NCBI GenBank assembly: GCA_002633005.1
Contig: NMRA01000102.1
Span: 537,067 to 601,066 of the forward strand
Reading direction: 5' to 3'
DNA from: Phoronis australis
Lineage: Eukaryota > Phoronida > Phoronidae
Length of the DNA stretch: 64,000 bases
Position numbers and translations under genes: made by a program. Below the pieces are notes generated by a model. That model saw only the letters and a program-made list of their open reading frames with translations, was not told where the DNA came from and searched no databases. Numbering within the stretch: the first letter of the stretch is position 1; the number at the start of each line of letters is the position of its first letter. This document shows, piece by piece, positions 58,018 to 64,000 of this stretch.

Positions 58018-59837
58018 ACAGCCGATTTTATAAAGGTGATTCAACAAAAACAGGTTTAAGACTTAAACTTGGTCTTCCTAAACCAGGTCTAACTTTAGAC
58101 CTAACTTGCATTTCACCAACGTGGTTTAAAAGTCCGAAAGCCTGGTTTTGTTAGACCAGGAAGCCGGTTTAGTAAAACCAGGTTGAAAGTATCTTATCCA
58201 CCCTGCTGTGTCAATCTGAATTTACACATTACGGCGTTTTCCCATTGCTCCCAACTTGTTCGATTCTATAGCCCAACAACAAGTTGAGAAGATGACCCCT
58301 GTAGCCAATATTTTACACGACTGATTAAATCCATTCAGGCATTGATGGTTGGAGGGCCAGCTCTCTTTTGTTAGATGATTGCTCTAATCTACAATAATAT
58401 CGTATCTAGATTGAGTGTGCTGTGGTGTTAAAAATAAAAGTTAAATTATAACATATTTGAACACAAACCAATAGCATTTCGGAAATGCTTGTCCAATGGT
58501 GATCATGTTTAGTTTTTGACTTGCCAAAATCGCTCAACTACAACCGAAGTTACGACAATCTGTTCTTTACGAACGTACCAATTTGCTTTGAGTTTGACTG
58601 TGTTCACACATGGTCTGCAATAAGCCTGGTAGATAATTAGCCTGCTTGTTTCATACCAGACAAAAGACTGCTTGGCTTTAACAAAACAAAGAAGCTAAAT
58701 GATGTAATACGATCACAACCCTCTACGTGTGGAAAAGTCACTGAACGAGAAAACGCCGCCATGTATGAAACTATTGAAGTGCTTTAATGAAACCTTGATC
58801 ACGTGGGTATACAATGGCAAATGCCCATTAGTAAAAACAGTGCAAACATTTGCGAAAAAGATCTAAAAGCTTTGCTCATGAGGAAAAATGTCATGTCTCT
58901 GCCCAACCCACGTGCACACTTTAAAGTACATGCTCACGATTAGCTGCAACATGATTAATGCCAAAATTTATTTTCGAGCCTTTTTAGTGTTATTTTTCGC
59001 GGCCAAAATGGGTGGGGCAAGACCCCTTCCCGGCAGCATTATGCCCGAGACCAATGGAGGTGGAACTCAGAAGCATCCGAAGATGCAGTCTTCAGTCTAA
59101 CGACGACGCCCTGCTAGACCAGTGGTATTCTGCGGAATCAGCAGGACACCATCCAGCACGGGGGGGTTCGGGGGGGGGGGAAGTGGACAAAAAGGTCCGT
59201 AGCTGAAAAACAAAAGTCCACTAAATAAACACAATCGCGCAATTCACAGCAATGCTCCAGTTTTTTTTTTTAGTCCGTCGGCTCTTTTGTTATCAAAAGG
59301 TCCACAACGACGGGAATTCGAGCCCCCCCGCCATATTGAAGGCTGGGTGCGCGCATGGTAGTGGTCTACACATAGGTGCATCCGAGGGCGTCCAGGAGTC
59401 CGGACCCCTTTTTCTTGATTTTAGTGTTATCCCCCTTAAAAATCCTTGACTGACCCCCTCCCCTTCAAAATCGTGGATCCGCCTCTGCTACGTTTGTTCT
59501 TGTGTCGTCGTAAAACTGAATATTGAAAATACTCCATTTTCGGTCTAAAACTGCGTGGTAATTGCACACCGCGGATCATTCAGTTGCACCTATATCATGC
59601 AAGTCTCTCATATTTAACATTTAAACCTGGGTCTGACCGAGTTAAGTTAAATCTGGTTTAAGATCTTAATACAAGTCTAAAGAATATGACCTAGGTGGTG
59701 AAATGAAAACTGAATTGGGCCAGGTCTAAACTGGAGTTTAACCAGGATTTAATAGACCACTGGTATAAAAGTTAAGCCCCCTTTATGTCCAGTTTAAACC
59801 AGATTTAACTTTAAACCACCTTTATGAAATCGGCTGT
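58018..59837. mobile_element. Element R3, complete-looking copy with motif-array terminal repeats
   Basis: The left end ACAGCCGATTTTATAAAGG and the right end (reverse complement ACAGCCGATTTCATAAAGG) are inverted repeats followed on each side by about 180-220 bp of repeated AAACC/GGTTTAA steps (e.g. AAACCAGGT, CTGGTTT, GGTTTAA). It has conserved peptides shared with 34678-36264: EDDPCSQYFTRLIKSIQALM then VGGPALFC (plus, 58288-58373) and MAAFSRSVTFPHVEGCDR (minus, from ATG 58762). G-runs near 59160 and AT-rich filler make up the rest. No clean target duplication. Superfamily not assigned. Confidence 0.7.
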
Positions 59838-60548
59838 TATTGTCTAAAATTTTTGATTAATATTTATAACGATGTTATTTCTGTTAACTTAGAGAGGGGC
59901 AAACGTCAAAGGTGTGTTTGCCAACTTTTTCGATCTCGAATACGCGGTTCCTGAGTTGCTTATGTTACTTACATGGATGTCAAAGTGAACCATGAAAAAG
60001 TGACACACTCAATACGGGGGTAGACATACGTGTACCAACAACACCAAAACATCGGCACCCTTAATCCTTCCGACCAACATACATGTGCCGTATACTACGC
60101 GTGTTGAGCAAACTCAGAGAGCTGTTAAATGAGAGAATAGTTGGTAACCGACAAAAGTACGGCATCATTGTTCACCCGACCTGCCATCTCCTGACTTCCT
60201 TACGCCTTGTTACCTGCTGGCTAAAGCGTATTACACTCCTCCAGACGACGTGAAAATGTTGAACCGGTGAATTCGAAGCTCTAAGAACAGCAGGAAACTG
60301 GAAGAACACGTTTATTCAAATATGCCGCCAGTGACGCAATGTATGTGGCTGCTGGGGTGTACATTTGGAGTGATTCAAGACAAATGCTCTGTTTCGAAGG
60401 TGTCGTAACAAATGTGATATTCGTTTCCATGCATAACATGCAAAGACGTAAGCAAGCTTTACTGTCGATCGGATGATAAGTTTTAAAGTAACTAGACATT
60501 TTACGTACTCTGTTTTACTGTACTATTTGCTCTAATATATACACTTAC
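59838..60548. other. No supported exon; probable first intron of the minus-strand gene starting at 60603
   Basis: A 72-codon minus-strand frame at 60499-60281 (KACLRLCMLCMETNITF) lies just inside, but no acceptor joins it in phase 1. Confidence 0.35.
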
Positions 60549-60603
60549 CAAGAACTTGAAGTGAGCTGAACAATAAAGTGGTCGAAAGGAGCAAAGTTCC
60601 CAT
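60549..60603 (-). CDS. First exon encoding a signal peptide
   Basis: ATG 60603 opens MGTLLLSTTLLFSSLQVL plus the first base of a split codon, ending at CTTG|GTAAGTGT, a near-consensus donor (60548-60547, phase 1). The peptide has the hydrophobic core and small residues of a cleavable signal sequence. The phase-1 junction right after a signal peptide is the same design as the GPCR first exon at 39292-39328 and is common for secreted and receptor genes. The rest of the protein is not identified. Confidence 0.55.
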
Positions 60604-61830
60604 AGCGGTGCGTGAGCACATCGAAGACAAAGCTTTAGTTCTTAACCTGGAAATCACAATACCGTTTAGTTTCTGCCTCACCCCATTTTCACTCTGAACA
60701 CGAACTCGAACTTTGAATTATTTTTTTTTCGTTCTAGCTTAGTACGAAGTCGAGATAGGTAGTGAATTAAGTGAATTTTTAAATGAATGTCTATTCCTTG
60801 AATTTTCTACTGATGACCACGGCGTTCAATTGAGCTATGAGTCCCGTGTCTAAAAGCAAATCTGGAGCGTGTGGCTCGAATACCTAGATAGTCGCTAATC
60901 TGCCTAACCCATTATATATACTTCAAAAGAACAAATTCACTTACTTGGTCGGTCGTTTCTTAGTTAGCAGATTATAATTTATCTTACGTGATAATACCAC
61001 CATGCAATAACTATTATTCAACAGTGAAATACAGAAGAGCTACTTTTCTGTGGTTCAAAACTAACCTCAATCCCCAATATGACTAGAAAGTACGATAGTT
61101 GTTTAACTGCAGCGAACATCCCTATTTTTACTTAAGAGGGAGTAGGAAGCGAGATGTTTGCGCACCCCCAGTTATTTGCACGCGTAAGCATGACACCTTT
61201 GTAGCGACCGACGTAGCGGGTCGATGACAGGTGGAGTAGGGAATAGAAAAATATTGAAACGTGTAAAAGGGAAGCAAAATTTTGACGAACTTTTGTCAGC
61301 TACCAATTCTCAATTTACCCTTTTGGGCTCCCCTGGATAGGCCCTTTGTGTTTTTGGGCTCCCGCTTTTTAAAAATGCTGCATACACACTTCAAAAATGT
61401 CTGTTATGCTCATGAGAGCGAAATCTGAAATTTCTTTTTTTGCAGTTATAAGGCCATTTGCCTAACACTAATCACCAGTGCATTCATATCGCCACATAGC
61501 TTCCGGTATTTGTACATGTATTATAAGAAAACTGCCAATTGGTGTAGATTTTTTATTAAACACAGTCCCTATGCTTGTTACGAATCTTGCAAGATATTCC
61601 GAGGCTAAGTAGTCGCACGATATTCCTACAACGATCCATCGCTATCGACATACTGTAGATTGTGTGGTAGGTCTCTCATGGTAGTCCGTTGACAACGTTC
61701 TCCAGAGAAAATTGATTCAGATTTTTAAATTGAAAATTACACTTTATTCTGTATCACGGAGAAATGGTTCATGGAGTCGTTTGACGCTGCCTTCGCTTTC
61801 TCAGAGAGCTGGAGAGGCCGCCGATGGCAT
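60604..61830. other. No gene seen
   Basis: Holds the presumed promoter of the minus-strand gene at 60603. A weak tRNA-like A box occurs on the minus strand near 60845. Confidence 0.4.
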
Positions 61831-61839
61831 CCACGAATA

Positions 61840-62700
61840 GCCCACTATTACGAAGGTTCGCTGCTTCTAAAGCTCACTATTCCGAAGGTTCTCTACTCCT
61901 AAAATTTATAAAATTTCGGACTTTTGTGTAATTTTTGAACTTTCAAATGAAAAAAATATACGACTGCACGCGTATGCAAAATTGTCCGCATATCTTACAT
62001 TACGAACACGAAAAAATGAGTACGTACTTGCATTTTAAAAAGAATATTGATTAACTATCAACCACGAAACATTGCACTTTAAAACGAACATGAAGTAAGT
62101 ATATCGATAATTCAAGAACTACGATACATTCACCAAATCCATGTCCAGATCGCATTGTTTCATAGCGTGACTGAAAAGATTAGGGACGCTGCGCCTCAAC
62201 TTCTTCCGCCGTAACCACGCCCATGGCCAGGTCGAAACTAAACGTAGTGAGTAGGCTACCTTGTCCCTGCCAGTCTTCACTAAGTCAGAGAGTCCCATTC
62301 TGTTTTCTTAAAATTAAAACTGCATTTGGTCACCCCATCCCTGACTCGTGCCAGACGTTGTTCCTGCTTGAGAATGAGTAGTTTGTTAGATTCAAGAATC
62401 ACGCTTGGCAGTGAATGGAATTGGGCTCATTTGTAAACAGCCTAAGCATTGTTCAATTCTTGCTCACCTTATTTTTTCTCACATTTTAAATGGTAACAAC
62501 ACTGTAAATGGACACAAACACAATACTTTATTCATGTCAGTCCTGACTCATTAGCAGAAAATCAGAGTAATGAACTTCGGAGTTCTATTTTCGGAATTGT
62601 GGACATTCGAAATAGTGAACTTTCGAAGGTAGCGAACCTTCGGAGTAGTGAAACTTCAGATCGAGTACTGGACCTTTAGAGTTGCAATGGACTTTCAGAA
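61840..62700. mobile_element. Candidate foldback element with repeated CGAAGGTTC ends
   Basis: CACTATTACGAAGGTTCGCT and CACTATTCCGAAGGTTC repeat in tandem at 61846-61905. Their inverted counterparts (GGTAGCGAACCTTCGGAGTA, AGTGAACTTTCGAAGG) repeat at 62595-62690. Arms made of short tandem units in opposite orientation are typical of foldback elements. Ends and target duplication are not defined. Confidence 0.5.
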
Positions 62701-63688
62701 TAGTGATATGTAACTTTGGAAATCTACGCCAAGTTTGTTGCTCGTATGAAGTTTGCGAGGTTGTGCACCATTGCACGATTGATAAGAGAAGACTAACGCT
62801 TTTATTGGACCTACTTTTCCCTACCAACGTCATATTTCAAAGAAAACGACTAAAATCACGAACAAGTGGTATCTGACACGGCCGGGGGGTACTCGATTAT
62901 TTTTAAACGAGGGGTGCCGCCGGAAAAAATTGAATATCTACCAATTTAGAGAGTGGGATCGGACAAAAAAGCGACCATTTAGAGAGTAACTTTGTGAAAA
63001 AAAAATCTTTTTTCCCGCAGTTTTGTTCAAGAAATTCAGAAAAAGGCACACTTTTATGTAATATTTAGTCGAAAATGGCACCATTTTGGAGAGTATTTTT
63101 GCTATGACACGTTTCGCATACCTCTTCTATAGGAATGCCCTTCGTGCTGACAGGGCATGGATCTGTGTACCCATTATTACTACAACATTGCTATTACTAC
63201 TATTACTGCTATTACTACAACTATCATTAGTTTCACCACTAACGTTATTATTATTATTAGTATTGTTATTCTTATGATTATTTTACTTTTTAAATTTATT
63301 TAACAATAGATGCTTAGCAAAGTGCTGATGAATCTGTCAGAGATTGTCGGTGGGTTTGTTTAAAAGGTAGCTGTCAGAATAAATATTGATTAAGTAATTA
63401 GTAAGAATAGTTCCATTTTAAGTTGCCCAAAATTTGTGCATATGTATTTTTAAATCATGGGGTCAGGCTTGTTGATATGTACTTTAACGTCAAAATCTAT
63501 TTAGGTGGTGTTTACAACTTCGGGTTCTAGCGTCAAAGTATTCTAGAGATTCTAGAAAATTCTGAGAACGAATTGTAACAACCTATAATATGATGGGATA
63601 TTCTCTACTTTCACGCATTCGCCATGTTTACAAATACGCATCGAAAACGAGGCGAGCAGATGTGACCTAGTTCCGCCTTTTAACAAGC
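62701..63688. other. No gene seen; includes a repeat-like GC-rich block and TTA-type simple repeat
   Basis: CCGGGGGGTACTCGATTATT then ACGAGGGGTGCCGCCGG (62882-62925) is an inverted GC-rich block; three CCATTTAGAGAGT-like units follow. At about 63165-63280 there is an imperfect ATT/ACT trinucleotide repeat. Confidence 0.5.
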
Positions 63689-63823
63689 ATGTTCTGTTGT
63701 GTGCCGCATTGCAGCAGTTCATCAAATAAGTGTAAACTTTCGTTTCATAAATTCCCTAAGGATGAAGTTCTTCGTCGTAAATGGATTTGTAACATTCGAA
63801 GGGATCCTGGAAGACATTTCAAG
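63689..63823 (+). CDS. THAP-domain protein, first coding exon
   Basis: ATG 63689 opens 45 codons ending at CAAG|GTAAAT (donor GT at 63824-63825, phase 0): MFCCVPHCSSSSNKCKLSFH KFPKDEVLRRKWICNIRRDP GRHFK. The N-terminal cysteines, FHKFPKD, and KW of the THAP zinc finger are all present; the C-x2-H half should lie in the next exon beyond 63830. Unlike the other THAP copies in the window, this one has no lesion, and its intron position is typical of THAP genes. It may be a host THAP transcription factor or an active transposase gene; the 3' part is outside the window. Confidence 0.7.
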
Positions 63824-64000
63824 GTAAATGAAGTGCTGAAATAAATATTTTATCGTCGCATATTTACTTAACGTAATTCGTACCGATCAGCTGAGATTGA
63901 TCGAGTGATATCTGCCGACTTGTCTTGATCATGTGTCAGTTCACTGTCGCAATTCCTTTCAAGCTGTGTTTTAACTTTCGGCAGGCTGTCAAGACTGTGT

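Noticed and set aside
60790-60855. tRNA-like sequence on the minus strand (ATAGCTCAATTG)
   Set aside because: A box only; no acceptable B box or acceptor stem.

Overview
The window is animal (metazoan) genomic DNA. There are no operons or long bacterial ORFs. Genes are split by GT-AG introns, poly(A) signals are present, and most of the sequence is degenerate transposable elements. One 437-base assembly gap (35251-35687) and a single N (8258) point to a draft assembly. The gene types (secretin-like receptor with a somatomedin-B domain, CYP2-like P450, CRAL-TRIO protein, many THAP domains) and the Kolobok-like, hAT-like and LINE mix fit a marine invertebrate. A deuterostome such as a hemichordate is my best guess, but it is not proven.

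Host genes I can support: (i) the first coding exon of a retinaldehyde-binding/CRAL-TRIO protein on the minus strand (6524-6782); (ii) the last two coding exons of a small single-pass membrane protein on the plus strand (16129-16199, 16901-16992) with a 3' UTR and poly(A) signal near 17456; (iii) three 3' exons of a CYP2-like P450 (24504-28023, plus), broken by a stop and a frameshift; (iv) a complete two-exon class-B-like GPCR on the minus strand (39328 to 36816) with a signal peptide and a somatomedin-B domain; (v) a signal-peptide first exon on the minus strand at 60549-60603; (vi) a THAP-domain first exon on the plus strand at 63689-63823.

Mobile DNA, left to right: a decayed multi-copy gene of unknown function (1-1064, minus); two LINE fragments (2344-5549, minus); a hAT-like element (7111-8302); a jockey/CR1-like LINE (11955-13850, minus); a MITE (18419-18587); a Tx1/L1-like LINE with target duplication (18784-19807, plus); a small MITE (22170-22322); a long perfect-looking hairpin inside a P450 intron (26780-27165); a THAP-bearing element nested in another element (34678-36264); a second copy of that THAP element (40600-40935); and a large mosaic from 41090 to 51640.

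In the mosaic, two inverted copies of a repeat rich in CTCF-like motifs face each other across 2.5 kb. The right copy is interrupted by a LINE with a 12-bp target duplication. That LINE is itself interrupted by a Kolobok-like THAP transposon with TTAA target duplication. The same right copy is interrupted again by a solo LTR with a 5-bp target duplication, whose U3 carries a cluster of heat-shock-element motifs. A further TIR element with subterminal motif arrays lies at 58018-59837. The rest is non-coding or unrecognised.
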